Shown here: piece after piece, positions 1-7,763 of the stretch | Numbering within the stretch: position 1 is the stretch's first letter | How the letters are laid out: each line of letters opens with the position of its first letter | Assembly: GCA_027460585.1 (NCBI GenBank) | Contig: JAPZAP010000040.1 | Coordinates: 1-36,698, forward strand | DNA: 36,698 nucleotides | From: Candidatus Methanoperedens sp. | Lineage (GTDB): Archaea > Halobacteriota > Methanosarcinia > Methanosarcinales > Methanoperedenaceae | Reading direction: 5' to 3' | Made by a program: the position numbers and the translations under genes | The notes under the pieces: model-generated | The model's input: the letters and a program-made list of their open reading frames with translations, nothing else | Told to the model about the DNA's origin: nothing | Databases searched by the model: none

Positions 1-29
1 ACTAAAACAAAATTCTTGGTTTCTGCCAT
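1..29 (-). CDS. 5' end of an unidentified gene (cut by window edge)
   Basis: Only the first nine or ten codons are visible, beginning MAETKNFVL on the minus strand. The start is supported by a strong Shine-Dalgarno (AGGAGAT) seven bases upstream. An alternative ATG at 36 would touch the Shine-Dalgarno and is less likely. The gene follows folD by about 50 bases in the same direction, so it is probably the next gene of the folD-glyA operon. Too little is present to name a product. Confidence 0.6.
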
Positions 30-82
30 AATTCATATCTCCTTGCAGCATTGCTGCGCCACTAAATACTCATTACCGGTTA

Positions 83-955
83 TTAAATGTTCTGCAATTT
101 CGCTGCTTGCAGCGTATGCTCCATCAAAATAGCTATCGTCATTGGACCTACTCCCCCCGGTACAGGAGAGATCAATTTCACTTTTGGAAGCACATCTTCA
201 AAATCCACATCCCCATACACTTTTTCATCCTGCCATGTTATACCCACATCAAAAACCACTGCGCCTTCCTTTACCATATCAGCTTTTATCAATCCCCTGA
301 CTCCAGTTGCCACGATCAGGATATCGGCTTCTCTTGTCTGGCTTGCCAGATCCTTTGTGAACACATGACAGATCTTAACTGTTGCATTACGGTTCAAAAG
401 CATCATAGCTGCGGGCTTTCCAACTACATTGCTGTGCCCCACGACGACGACTTCCATGCCCTGCGGGTCGATATTATGTTCCTCAAGCGCCCTGATTATC
501 CCTTTGGGCGTGCATGGAACAAATCCCTCGCGCCCGATAAGCATTTTACCCATATTGAGGGGATTGAAACCATCCACATCTTTTTCCGGCGCTATTTTCA
601 TCATTACTGTACGTTCATCAATATGCCTGGGCAATGGAAGCTGAACAAGAATTCCGTGTATTTCAGGGCGGTTGTTCAACGTTTCAATCAGTTTGATTAT
701 CTCGTCCTCTTTTGTCTCCTGGGTGAATTTGTGGTCTTCGGAAATAATACCAACACGTTTACATGCCCAATGCTTGAGCTTCACATATAGTTTTGAAGGA
801 GGATGTTCCCCGACAAGTATTGTAGCAAGAGCAGGCTTGATGCCGTGCTCGCTTACAAATATTTCTACCTCTTTCTTGACCTGCGCTTCAATACTTTGAG
901 CTATTTTTCTCCCATCTATGACTCTGGGATCAGTGACCTCAGGAAGCGGTTCCAT
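83..955 (-). CDS. folD: Bifunctional methylene-THF dehydrogenase / methenyl-THF cyclohydrolase FolD
   Basis: Interconverts 5,10-methylene-, 5,10-methenyl- and 10-formyl-tetrahydrofolate in the cytoplasm using NAD(P). With the start at 955 the protein is 290 residues, the usual FolD length. A start 12 codons upstream would run into glyA; the chosen ATG lies 5 bases after the glyA stop. The catalytic segment has Tyr57 and Lys61 (YVKLK), QLPLP at 105-109 and DVDGF at 126-130. A nucleotide-binding loop GHSNVVGKP follows (family consensus has GRS, so His replaces Arg here), and the C-terminal signature PVPGGVGPMT is present. It sits directly behind glyA, which makes methylene-THF, and purN, which uses 10-formyl-THF, so the three form a coherent folate one-carbon set. 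Family assignment is near certain. Confidence 0.96.
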   Translation of the reverse strand: MEPLPEVTDPRVIDGRKIAQSIEAQVKKEVEIFVSEHGIKPALATILVGEHPPSKLYVKLKHWACKRVGIISEDHKFTQETKEDEIIKLIETLNNRPEIHGILVQLPLPRHIDERTVMMKIAPEKDVDGFNPLNMGKMLIGREGFVPCTPKGIIRALEEHNIDPQGMEVVVVGHSNVVGKPAAMMLLNRNATVKICHVFTKDLASQTREADILIVATGVRGLIKADMVKEGAVVFDVGITWQDEKVYGDVDFEDVLPKVKLISPVPGGVGPMTIAILMEHTLQAAKLQNI

Positions 956-960
956 AATGC

Positions 961-2196
961 TCACTCGTAGGGGATAGGGAACTGGTTGCACAGTTCAAGA
1001 ATAGTTCTCTTTACATCCTTCATTTTGTCAATATCATTCATGTTCCGAATTATTTTATCGACCGCTTCGGCAATAATAACCATTTCCTTTTCTTTCATTC
1101 CCCGTGTTGTTACAGCAGGCGTCCCGATACGAATGCCGCTTGTAATGAATGGGCTCTTGGTTTCAAAAGGAATAGTATTCTTATTCAGGATAATCCCTGC
1201 TTCCTGTAGTTTTGCCTCAGCTTCTTTCCCGGTTATGCCAATTGGTGTGAGGTCAACGAGCATCAGGTGATTATCAGTGCCGCCGGATACGAGGTCGTTG
1301 CCGCGTATTATCAACTCGTCTGATATCTTTTTCGCATTTTTCACTATCTGTTTCTGGTATTCAGTAAATTCCTTGCTCATGGCTTCTTTGAATGCCACTG
1401 CTTTTGCTGCAATGACATGCATCAGAGGTCCTCCCTGGATTCCCGGAAAAACCGTCTTATCAATATCCTTTGCATAATCCTGCCTGCACATAATCATTCC
1501 ACCGCGAGGCCCGCGAAGTGTCTTATGAGTGGTTGTTGTCACAAAATCCGCATAGGGAACAGGGTCATTGTGTACTCCTGCCACGACCAATCCTGCTATA
1601 TGCGCGATATCAGCAAGCAACAGCGCACCTGATTCATCAGCGATTTCCCTTAATCTCTTGAAATCAAGTTCACGTGGATATGCGCTTGCACCTGAAACGA
1701 TTAGTTTGGGCTTATGTTCTCTTGCGATTTTTGATAATTCATCGTAATCGATCATTCTTGTTTCCCTTGAAACACCATAAGGAACTATCTTGAACAATTT
1801 TCCTGAAAAATTGACCGGGCTGCCATGCGAAAGATGACCCCCATGCGATAGATCCATGCTCATTATCGTATCGCCGTGATTGAGCATGGCAAAGTAAACA
1901 GCCATGTTCGCCTGTGAACCGGAATGTGGTTGCACATTTATATGCTCAGCCTTAAAGAGTTTTTTGGCCCTATCGATGGCAAGGTTTTCCGCGGCGTCTA
2001 CGAATTCACAGCCCCCGTAATACCTTTTCCCAGGATAACCCTCAGCGTATTTGTTTGTCATTACCGAGCCCTGCGCCTGCAGCACTGCCCTGCTTGCATA
2101 GTTCTCGGATGCTATAAGATTCAGTTTTGTTCTCTGTCTTTCAATTTCATGTCTCATTACTTCATAAATTTCAGGATCAATTGTTTTTAATGGCAT
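961..2196 (-). CDS. glyA: Serine hydroxymethyltransferase GlyA
   Basis: PLP enzyme that converts serine plus a tetrahydropterin to glycine and the methylene carrier. At 411 residues it is of normal bacterial/archaeal length. Visible landmarks are SENYAS near residue 30, the HSGSQAN stretch at 91-97, the PLP-contacting Asp196 and His199 (LADIAHIAG), and the Schiff-base Lys225 in [14 protein letters not shown]. The gene runs just downstream of purN (17 bases) and just upstream of folD (5 bases), indicating one transcript. The pterin used in this organism (H4F or a methanopterin) cannot be read from the sequence, but FolD and PurN next door favour tetrahydrofolate. Confidence 0.97.
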   Translation of the reverse strand: MPLKTIDPEIYEVMRHEIERQRTKLNLIASENYASRAVLQAQGSVMTNKYAEGYPGKRYYGGCEFVDAAENLAIDRAKKLFKAEHINVQPHSGSQANMAVYFAMLNHGDTIMSMDLSHGGHLSHGSPVNFSGKLFKIVPYGVSRETRMIDYDELSKIAREHKPKLIVSGASAYPRELDFKRLREIADESGALLLADIAHIAGLVVAGVHNDPVPYADFVTTTTHKTLRGPRGGMIMCRQDYAKDIDKTVFPGIQGGPLMHVIAAKAVAFKEAMSKEFTEYQKQIVKNAKKISDELIIRGNDLVSGGTDNHLMLVDLTPIGITGKEAEAKLQEAGIILNKNTIPFETKSPFITSGIRIGTPAVTTRGMKEKEMVIIAEAVDKIIRNMNDIDKMKDVKRTILELCNQFPIPYE

Positions 2197-2213
2197 AATA
2201 ATTCCTTTTCAAA

Positions 2214-2819
2214 TCATTTAATGATCTTCACTTTGCGTCCTTCTATACGCAGCTTATTTTCGGCAAACAATTTAATGGCTTCGGGATAAATCTTGTGCTC
2301 CTGTTCAAGTATCCTGTCTGCAAGAGTTTGAGCGGTGTCATCTTCTTTTACTTCAACGCATTTCTGAAGTATTATTGGTCCGCCATCAAGTTCTTCATCC
2401 ACAAAATGAACCGTGCATCCCGCCACTTTCACACCGTGTTTGAACGCCTGTTCCTGGGCATGAAGTCCGGGAAAAGCAGGAAGGAGTGCAGGATGAATAT
2501 TGAGAATTCGGTCCTTGTATGCAGTTAGCAGGGTTTTTCCAAGGATCTTCATGTACCCCGCAAGCAGCACGAGTTGCACATTATGGGAATTCAATGTTTT
2601 TAGAACCTCGGCTTCGTATGATGCCTTTGATGCAAATTTTCCGGGATCTATATGAACAGCATTTATTCCGTGCTTTCTTGCCCTTTCAAGGGCGTAGGCA
2701 TCTCCAATGTCGCTTATCACTACGGAAATTTGCGCATGCAAATATTTATTTTCGATACTGTCAATGATCGCCTGGAGGTTTGAACCTCTTCCTGATACAA
2801 GCACTGCTATTCTGATCAC
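2214..2819 (-). CDS. purN: Phosphoribosylglycinamide formyltransferase PurN
   Basis: Transfers a formyl group from 10-formyl-THF to GAR, the third step of purine synthesis. It has the N-terminal VLVSGRGSN phosphate-binding loop, the catalytic Asn107/His109 in NIHPALLP and Asp145 in EELDGGPII. Its 201 residues match the family. The start is GTG; the protein opens MIRIAVLVSGRGSN, as expected for the family. Presence of the formyl-THF enzyme alongside folD and glyA suggests a bacterial-type one-carbon supply to purines. First gene of the minus-strand run apart from the small protein at 2860. Confidence 0.96.
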   Translation of the reverse strand: MIRIAVLVSGRGSNLQAIIDSIENKYLHAQISVVISDIGDAYALERARKHGINAVHIDPGKFASKASYEAEVLKTLNSHNVQLVLLAGYMKILGKTLLTAYKDRILNIHPALLPAFPGLHAQEQAFKHGVKVAGCTVHFVDEELDGGPIILQKCVEVKEDDTAQTLADRILEQEHKIYPEAIKLFAENKLRIEGRKVKIIK

Positions 2820-2859
2820 AAGATGGCCTTATATCCCCCAGGAATATAATAGGTTTTGG

Positions 2860-3021
2860 TTATTTGCGTTTATAAAACTCGGTCAATAAATCGTTTGTAC
2901 AGTTGATTTGCGCTTTTGCCATCCCCACCGGGCAATCAGGTTGATGTTTGTCGCCACATTGCAGGCAACCCTTTTCTAAAGCTCGTAAATAATCTATTTT
3001 AGATGAAAAACATTCGGTCAA
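2860..3021 (-). CDS. Small Cys-rich (zinc-ribbon-like) protein, 53 aa
   Basis: A short open frame upstream of purN on the same strand, starting at TTG (3021) with the Shine-Dalgarno GAGGTG at an ideal six-base spacing; a GTG inside that element is the only in-frame alternative. The product begins MTECFSSKIDYLRALEKG and contains CLQCGDKHQPDC, then one further Cys, giving a CxxCG...C pattern typical of small metal-binding domains. It ends about 40 bases before purN and could be the first gene of the purN-glyA-folD transcript. Function unknown; start-site quality and Cys spacing are the evidence that it is real. Confidence 0.5.
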   Translation of the reverse strand: MTECFSSKIDYLRALEKGCLQCGDKHQPDCPVGMAKAQINCTNDLLTEFYKRK

Positions 3022-3145
3022 ACTGTTCACCTCATAGTTTAGATAACATAAGTAAAAATAAATCTTTTGTTTTGCATGATTTTGGAATTACCATAATAAA
3101 CTCGTAAAGTTTTAATATAACCTGTTGTTATTAAGTGATTCTGAT

Positions 3146-3457
3146 ATGGCTTCCCAGGTCAAATGCGATGATGAATATTCGATATCGGCTATAAATACAA
3201 AGAATGAGTGTATCGATGTAGTTGTTCGAAAATGCCGTCACTGCAACGAGATTGTGCCTATAGTTGGATTGTGTTCGGACTGCAACACCGAATATGAACA
3301 TAAAAATACAGTGGAAAATCCTGAAACCGGTTTTATCCATTTTGTATATGAATGTTCAGGTTGCCCTCCAGCAAAAAGGAAAGCCCAGAAGATAATAAAA
3401 ATAAACGAAGGCAATAACAGAAAGTCAAGTGATGAATTGATGAAGAATTTCCTTTGA
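3146..3457 (+). CDS. Zinc-ribbon protein of unknown function
   Basis: A 103-residue protein starting at ATG 3146, with an AAGTGAT Shine-Dalgarno-like run before it and an AT-rich TATA-like stretch (TTTTAATATAA) near 3108-3118. It carries three Cys pairs, CRHC, CSDC and CSGC, in the first 80 residues, which fits a treble or double zinc ribbon; the basic tail is poorly structured. It lies 29 bases before the LUD-domain iron-sulfur gene in the same direction and is probably co-transcribed with it. No enzymatic motif is visible. An upstream in-frame TTG at 3125 would lengthen it by seven residues but lacks support. Confidence 0.7.
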   Translation: MASQVKCDDEYSISAINTKNECIDVVVRKCRHCNEIVPIVGLCSDCNTEYEHKNTVENPETGFIHFVYECSGCPPAKRKAQKIIKINEGNNRKSSDELMKNFL

Positions 3458-3486
3458 TCATCAAAATCTAATTTTTTGCCGATATT

Positions 3487-4683
3487 ATGAACTACGAAGA
3501 AGTCAGAGCCCTCAGGAAAGCTTTTAATTCCGTGAAAGAGCGACAGGGCGTTAACCAGTTAAAAGACTTTCATGAAAGATCAAAGAGGCTGGTCTCGTCA
3601 AGGGAACTTTGCGTGGGTAATGAGGAACTCCTTGAAAAAGCTGTTTCAAATCTGAGGAAGAATGGCATCAAAGTTTATCTGGCAAAAGAAAAGCAGGAAG
3701 CTCTTGACATTATCCTGAATGAGATCGGCCAGGAAAAACTTGTAGTGAAATCCAAATCCAATGTGACAAAGGAACTGGAATTAACAAAATTTCTTGAAAA
3801 AAAAGGGTTAACCGTTGTGGAAACAGATATTGGTGACAGGATCCTTCAGGTAATGAATGCAAAGCCATCGCATCCCACAGGACCGGTGACTCATCTATCC
3901 GCAAAAGAAATAGCAAAGGGGATATCGAAATATTATGGTTTGCCAATCAAAGAAACACCGGAAGATATAGTAAAAATAGTAAAGGATGACATCGTTTCAA
4001 GCCTTAATAAAGCTAAAATAGGGATCACGGGGGCAAATGCAATTACAGTTGAGGAAGGCTCAATTCTCATCACCCACAATGAAGGGAATATCCATGAGGT
4101 CATGAGGAAAGAAAAACATATAATTGTGACTTCGATCGATAAATTGTATCCTGATATTGAATCTGCTATTAATATGCTAAAGATCCTTTCTTTTAATGCA
4201 ACGGGTTCAATCATCCCTTCATTTGTCAATGTGATCACAGGAGTTCCAAAGACCGCTGATGTTGAAAAGAAATTCATAAAAGGGGTTCATAATCCCTCCG
4301 AGACCATTCTTGTTCTTATTGACAATAAAAGGCGCGAATTTGTGGAGAAAGGGTTCAAAGAACTTCTATATTGCATTGGATGCGGGAACTGCCTGCTGCA
4401 TTGTCCCATGTATAATACCATCGGAAATGAATATGCGATTGACAGCTACCTCGGAGGGAAAGGACTGGCCTATCATTCGATATATTCAGGTGAACCTGAT
4501 GAAAAACTGGAGCTTTGCCTTGGCTGCGGTAAATGCAAGGATAACTGCCCGCTTGAACTTGATGTTCCCGGGATGATCACGAAGCTAAGAAGCAGGGGTG
4601 TGTCTTCTGATATCTATTTCTTCCTGAAATCGCATATTGTGTGGGCATATTACCAGATGCTTCTAAGATCGGGGAAAAAATAG
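3487..4683 (+). CDS. LUD-domain iron-sulfur protein (LutB-like)
   Basis: A 398-residue cytosolic protein. Residues about 60-290 form a LUD (lactate utilisation) domain, with recognisable KSKSNVTKEL, ITGANAITVEEGSI and THNEGN segments. The C-terminal part carries two cysteine clusters for [4Fe-4S] centres: CIGCGNCLLHCP from residue 296 and CLGCGKCKDNCP from residue 344. This order is that of LutB of the LutABC lactate oxidation system, also found in archaeal proteins that feed electrons to Hdr-type partners. No LutA or LutC partner is next to it; only the zinc-ribbon gene precedes it. The role is therefore an electron-transfer flavin-independent redox protein of unknown substrate; lactate is a guess from family. 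Confidence 0.85.
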   Translation: MNYEEVRALRKAFNSVKERQGVNQLKDFHERSKRLVSSRELCVGNEELLEKAVSNLRKNGIKVYLAKEKQEALDIILNEIGQEKLVVKSKSNVTKELELTKFLEKKGLTVVETDIGDRILQVMNAKPSHPTGPVTHLSAKEIAKGISKYYGLPIKETPEDIVKIVKDDIVSSLNKAKIGITGANAITVEEGSILITHNEGNIHEVMRKEKHIIVTSIDKLYPDIESAINMLKILSFNATGSIIPSFVNVITGVPKTADVEKKFIKGVHNPSETILVLIDNKRREFVEKGFKELLYCIGCGNCLLHCPMYNTIGNEYAIDSYLGGKGLAYHSIYSGEPDEKLELCLGCGKCKDNCPLELDVPGMITKLRSRGVSSDIYFFLKSHIVWAYYQMLLRSGKK

Positions 4684-4688
4684 AGTTG

Positions 4689-4967
4689 TTATAACAAGTC
4701 TTCCGCTTTCTTCAATGCTTTCATTGCATCGACTAAAAAGGGAAGAATTACATTTCCTTTTGATGTGAGCTTATATCTGATTCTTTTGCCAGTATCTCCT
4801 TGAATAATTGTCGTTTCAATAATTCCGAGTTTTTCAAGTTCTTTAAGTCTTCTTGATAGTGTATCAGAGTATATTTTAAGCTGATTTTGAATTTCATTAA
4901 ATGCCTGCGGTTCATTTTTTAATGCCAAAATTATATCAATAATAAACTTTTTGTGCAATAATTCCAT
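4689..4967 (-). CDS. Winged-helix transcriptional regulator, HxlR/ArsR-like
   Basis: A 92-residue winged-helix protein. The segment NEPQAFNEIQNQL followed by DTLSRRLKELEKLGIIE matches the helix-turn-helix of HxlR-type regulators, and RIRYKLTSKG is the wing. It is transcribed away from the radical SAM gene at 5134 and converges with the LUD gene, so it is probably the local regulator of the divergent gene. A 12-bp palindrome lies in the shared intergenic region (see 5049-5074). The gene is AT-rich like its neighbour, in contrast to the flanking genes, which hints at joint acquisition. No clear Shine-Dalgarno precedes the ATG. Confidence 0.8.
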   Translation of the reverse strand: MELLHKKFIIDIILALKNEPQAFNEIQNQLKIYSDTLSRRLKELEKLGIIETTIIQGDTGKRIRYKLTSKGNVILPFLVDAMKALKKAEDLL

Positions 4968-5048
4968 GCAAGACTTTGGAAGTCCTTTAACATTAATTAA
5001 AAATAAGTAAGATTTTAAAAGTATACTCTTATATTCGAATTGGAAATA

Positions 5049-5074
5049 TTTATATATGTTATAACCAATTGGTT
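5049..5074 (+). promoter_or_regulatory. TATA box with adjacent palindromic operator candidate
   Basis: TTTATATAT at 5049-5057 is a good archaeal TATA box for the gene at 5134, with about 50 bases of leader expected. Six bases downstream, at 5063-5074, is the perfect palindrome AACCAATTGGTT. This is where a repressor would block RNA polymerase loading. The divergent HxlR-like gene at 4689-4967 is the obvious candidate to bind it. Binding is inferred. Confidence 0.5.
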
Positions 5075-5133
5075 CAACTTGTTTATTAAATGAAAGTAAA
5101 AGTTCTTTGAATAATTTTAATGGATGTTATTAG

Positions 5134-6438
5134 ATGAATTGTAGAATATTAAGCAGTCTATATATTAGAGCTAATGGAGAAATTGTATGTGATTGTGATG
5201 CTGGTAAAGGAATTTCTTTAGGGAAGGTATTTTCAACTGACGAATGGTCTATTAGTGACATTTTCGATAATGAAAAATATCAGCACATACGTAAATCATT
5301 TTCAATGGGAATCCCACCATGGAAGGATATTTGTATAAATTGTGGACTCTTTAATTCAGGGGAATTGTTCGTAGATAATTTGAAAAATAAGCAAATTAAA
5401 AATATTCAAATTGAAACTTCACTCAAATGTAACCTATCATGTGGAGGTTGCCGCTTAGGAATAAATCAAAGGCCATTGCCTCATTTGATGAACTTAAAAA
5501 TTTACGAAAGGTTACTAAAAAGTTGTGTAGAAAGTGGTTTCAAAGTTGAAAATATTGAATTCTGTGGAAATGGGGAACCGCTAAGTCATCCGAATTTTTC
5601 TGAGTTTGTTAGACTGGCTCATTCAATTATTCCAGAAGCAAAGCAAACACTGGTCACAAATGGAAATTGGGATTATAACAAATCTCTAAAAGACCAATAT
5701 TTGGATGTAATATATGTATCATGTGATGGATTATATCAAAGTAGCTATGAAAAATACCGTGTTAATGGGTCTGTATCTCAAGCTCTAAAGTTTATGGCAG
5801 ATGTCAAGTCTTCAAAAAAGCCAAAACTTCCAATTGTGATATGGAAATATATATTGTTTGATTATAACGATTCAGATGAAGAATTGATATCAGCGCAAAA
5901 AAAGGCTGTGGAGATAGCGGTAGATAAACTTATGTTTGTATTTACTCATACACCACATGAATCAAAACGGTATAATATAGAAAATAGCCAAGAAATTCCA
6001 TTAGTTTCTCCGATCGTTTCTAATTTCTCAATGGAAAAATTAACTCGCATAACACAAGTTGGCAAGCCATTGAACAGTAATGATAGCAGAAACATTGAAT
6101 CTTCAAACGAGATATCAAGGAAAACATATTGCGTTATTGATGATGTGCATATTTCAGACAATAATTTCATAACCATTCAAGGTTGGGCAATGGAAAAGGA
6201 AGGGCAGAGTATAAAAAGTATATCAATATACTGTGATGACCAATTTATAGGTAAAGCAAGTTTCGGTCTTAGGGAGGACGTTCTTAGAGCTTATCCAGAA
6301 CTAAAAAATGATACATCTGGATTTATCTTAAACCATAAATTATCTAAACCCTTAAATTCTCCCACTAAAATAATACTTCAATTGATGACAAATGAGGGAA
6401 TTACTGAGAATTTTTCAGTAAAGTACTTATTTGGTTAA
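5134..6438 (+). CDS. Radical SAM protein with N-terminal SPASM-like cysteines and a C-terminal beta-sandwich domain
   Basis: A 434-residue protein. The radical SAM motif CNLSCGGC (Cys99, Cys103, Cys106) is followed by a GNGEPL-type segment near 150, the S-adenosylmethionine-binding region. In front of it, residues 1-75 hold Cys3, Cys19, Cys21, Cys67 and Cys70 in a pattern resembling a SPASM auxiliary-cluster domain, which normally follows the radical SAM barrel. Residues about 335-434 look like the Ig-like domain often appended to glycosyltransferases of surface-polysaccharide loci (DDQFIGKASFGLREDV, then SGF). The gene is distinctly AT-rich and isolated behind an HxlR-type regulator. Peptide or sugar modification is possible; the substrate is unknown. 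Confidence 0.8.
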   Translation: MNCRILSSLYIRANGEIVCDCDAGKGISLGKVFSTDEWSISDIFDNEKYQHIRKSFSMGIPPWKDICINCGLFNSGELFVDNLKNKQIKNIQIETSLKCNLSCGGCRLGINQRPLPHLMNLKIYERLLKSCVESGFKVENIEFCGNGEPLSHPNFSEFVRLAHSIIPEAKQTLVTNGNWDYNKSLKDQYLDVIYVSCDGLYQSSYEKYRVNGSVSQALKFMADVKSSKKPKLPIVIWKYILFDYNDSDEELISAQKKAVEIAVDKLMFVFTHTPHESKRYNIENSQEIPLVSPIVSNFSMEKLTRITQVGKPLNSNDSRNIESSNEISRKTYCVIDDVHISDNNFITIQGWAMEKEGQSIKSISIYCDDQFIGKASFGLREDVLRAYPELKNDTSGFILNHKLSKPLNSPTKIILQLMTNEGITENFSVKYLFG

Positions 6439-6503
6439 CCTGATAGTATTTATCCTTGCATCTAACTTCATTCATATTTTGATATAAAATCCCTTATATA
6501 CGA

Positions 6504-6635
6504 TGAGACTGTCGGAAAAGTCGATATTTGGAGGTGTTTCAACCTTATCCCAGATTTCAATATGGCAGTGCATAACGATTAACTGACTTAAATTTCATTC
6601 AATGTTTCGATTTTGGCACTTATCCGACAGTCTCA
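6504..6635. mobile_element. MITE-like element, 132 bp
   Basis: Bounded by near-perfect 18-bp terminal inverted repeats: TGAGACTGTCGGAAAAGT at 6504-6521 and its complement at 6618-6635, with one mismatch. No open frame of useful length lies inside, so it is non-autonomous or a remnant of an insertion sequence. The flanks are AT-rich and no clean target duplication is visible. The GAGACTGTCGGA type of end resembles transposon ends, but I cannot name the family. It sits between the AT-rich radical SAM gene and the acylphosphatase gene. Confidence 0.55.
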
Positions 6636-6802
6636 GTAATATAGGAACAACTTGTATCTGTGCAACAATTCCGTTGAGCTTCTCCAACTTGCGCCTATAT
6701 GTCATTTACGGGGTGGGTAGGAAGAGATAGGAGTGGTAATCTGGCTGGCGTGGCACTGGTCAATGTTGTAATTGGACCACATTAGGAGAAGCTGAAAAAA
6801 TA
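6636..6802. other. Intergenic stretch without a convincing gene
   Basis: Carries a 28-codon frame starting near 6701 that ends VALVNVVIGPH; it has no ribosome-binding site and could be the tail of a decayed gene. A short inverted match (AGCTTCTCC near 6673 and GGAGAAGCT near 6784) bounds it. Nothing else is recognisable. Confidence 0.3.
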
Positions 6803-6826
6803 AGATAAATGAGATAATATTTATCT
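6803..6826 (+). promoter_or_regulatory. Inverted repeat just upstream of the acylphosphatase start
   Basis: AGATAAAT (6803-6810) and ATTTATCT (6819-6826) form an 8-bp perfect inverted repeat ending three bases before the ATG at 6830. Its position suggests an operator or a start-site hairpin. There is no Shine-Dalgarno between it and the start codon. Confidence 0.35.
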
Positions 6827-6829
6827 ACT

Positions 6830-7348
6830 ATGGACTATAAGGATAGACTAATGCATAAATGTCATAGTATTATTATCACTGGCAAAGTACAGGACATAGG
6901 ATTCAGGTCTATTGTAGAGCATATCGGACGGTCATTCGGTCTGCCCGGCTTTGTCTTTAATTCAAAGGATGGTAGTGTTAATATTCTTTGTTCCGGCGAG
7001 GATACTGTAATAGATAATTTTAAGCAAGAAATCAAGGCACGAGGTGTGGCGAACGGCGCTGAAATCGCAGGTATCAAAGAACAAACATTATCTATTAATA
7101 TTAATCTGCCAGAGAATTTTACAAAAGCATCTGCTGATGATGATATCGATATTGGAAGAAAGCTGGATAAAGCAAATCTTTTATTAAAAACAGGATTCAA
7201 TAACTTAAACACAGACTTAAACGCAGGATTCAATAAGCTGACCGATATGTTAGGTACTTTTATTATAGAGCAGAAAGTGTATACCAGAGGGCAACAGGAA
7301 CATAACACCCGCCTTGAAGCGATCCTTGAAAAATTAGCCAATAAATAA
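6830..7348 (+). CDS. Acylphosphatase domain fused to a C-terminal coiled coil
   Basis: Residues 9-95 are an acylphosphatase fold: the signature GKVQDIGFR at 18-26 gives the phosphate-binding loop and Arg26, and FVFNSKDGSV places the catalytic Asn44. The usual Gly of VQGV is Asp here, which may affect loop geometry. Residues 110-172 form a helical, heptad-like tail (FNNLNTDLNAGFNKLTDML, later HNTRLEAILEKLANK), which ordinary acylphosphatases of about 90 residues lack. Known acylphosphatases hydrolyse carboxyl-phosphate bonds; the tail suggests oligomerisation or attachment to a partner. Monocistronic, next to a MITE-like element. The role in the cell is unknown. Confidence 0.8.
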   Translation: MDYKDRLMHKCHSIIITGKVQDIGFRSIVEHIGRSFGLPGFVFNSKDGSVNILCSGEDTVIDNFKQEIKARGVANGAEIAGIKEQTLSININLPENFTKASADDDIDIGRKLDKANLLLKTGFNNLNTDLNAGFNKLTDMLGTFIIEQKVYTRGQQEHNTRLEAILEKLANK

Positions 7349-7404
7349 TTCTTTTTCTAATTCATAAAAACGGCATATAATTTCTTATAAATATGGATTA
7401 TATC

Positions 7405-7690
7405 CGATTTTCATTCTTATATGCTTGTGCTTTAGGCTTATTGACGTTTATATGCAGCCTGGTGAGGAGGTTGAGGTCGGGGAAGGGGGTTGAACCCTTG
7501 AATCACTGCTAAAACAGATATTAAATGTATGTACGCGCGCCCGGTGTCAGAAATGACTTGCAGCGCCATAGCGATATGCTGACCGAGGCCGGCCACTCTC
7601 TGGAGCAGGGGCGGAAGAGTGTCGCCCAACCACCCGTTCCTAAGTATGCCGTCCACAGCAGTAAATGAGGATGTATTTTTAATCCCGAAT
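7405..7690. ncRNA. GC-rich, possibly structured RNA region
   Basis: About 290 bases without a plausible gene but markedly GC-rich against AT-rich flanks. Frames that cross it on the minus strand also run through tRNA-Gly and have no protein-like features. Visible hairpins on the plus strand include CAGC...GCTG enclosing ATA-GCGA-TAT (a GNRA loop, 7561-7584), CACTCT/AGAGTG (7594-7621) and the palindrome GGCCGGCC. TATA-like sequences stand at 7370-7386 (plus reading) and 7672-7684 (minus reading), so either strand could be transcribed. The conserved cores of RNase P RNA (GAGGAAAGUCC) and SRP RNA (GGUCAGG/GGAA/AGCAGC) are not present on either strand. A lineage-specific non-coding RNA is the best guess. 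Confidence 0.35.
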
Positions 7691-7763
7691 TTCTTTGTTT
7701 GATTTCCACCAAAAAATCCTGAGTATGGTACTTTTCTGTTTTGTTCCCAATAGAAAAACCGTA

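Noticed and set aside
107-790. 227-codon plus frame over folD
   Set aside because: Antisense to a clear folD; Cys/His-rich nonsense composition and no ribosome-binding site.
7405-7690. RNase P or SRP RNA gene
   Set aside because: Core conserved motifs of neither RNA could be found on either strand, so only an unnamed candidate RNA is reported.
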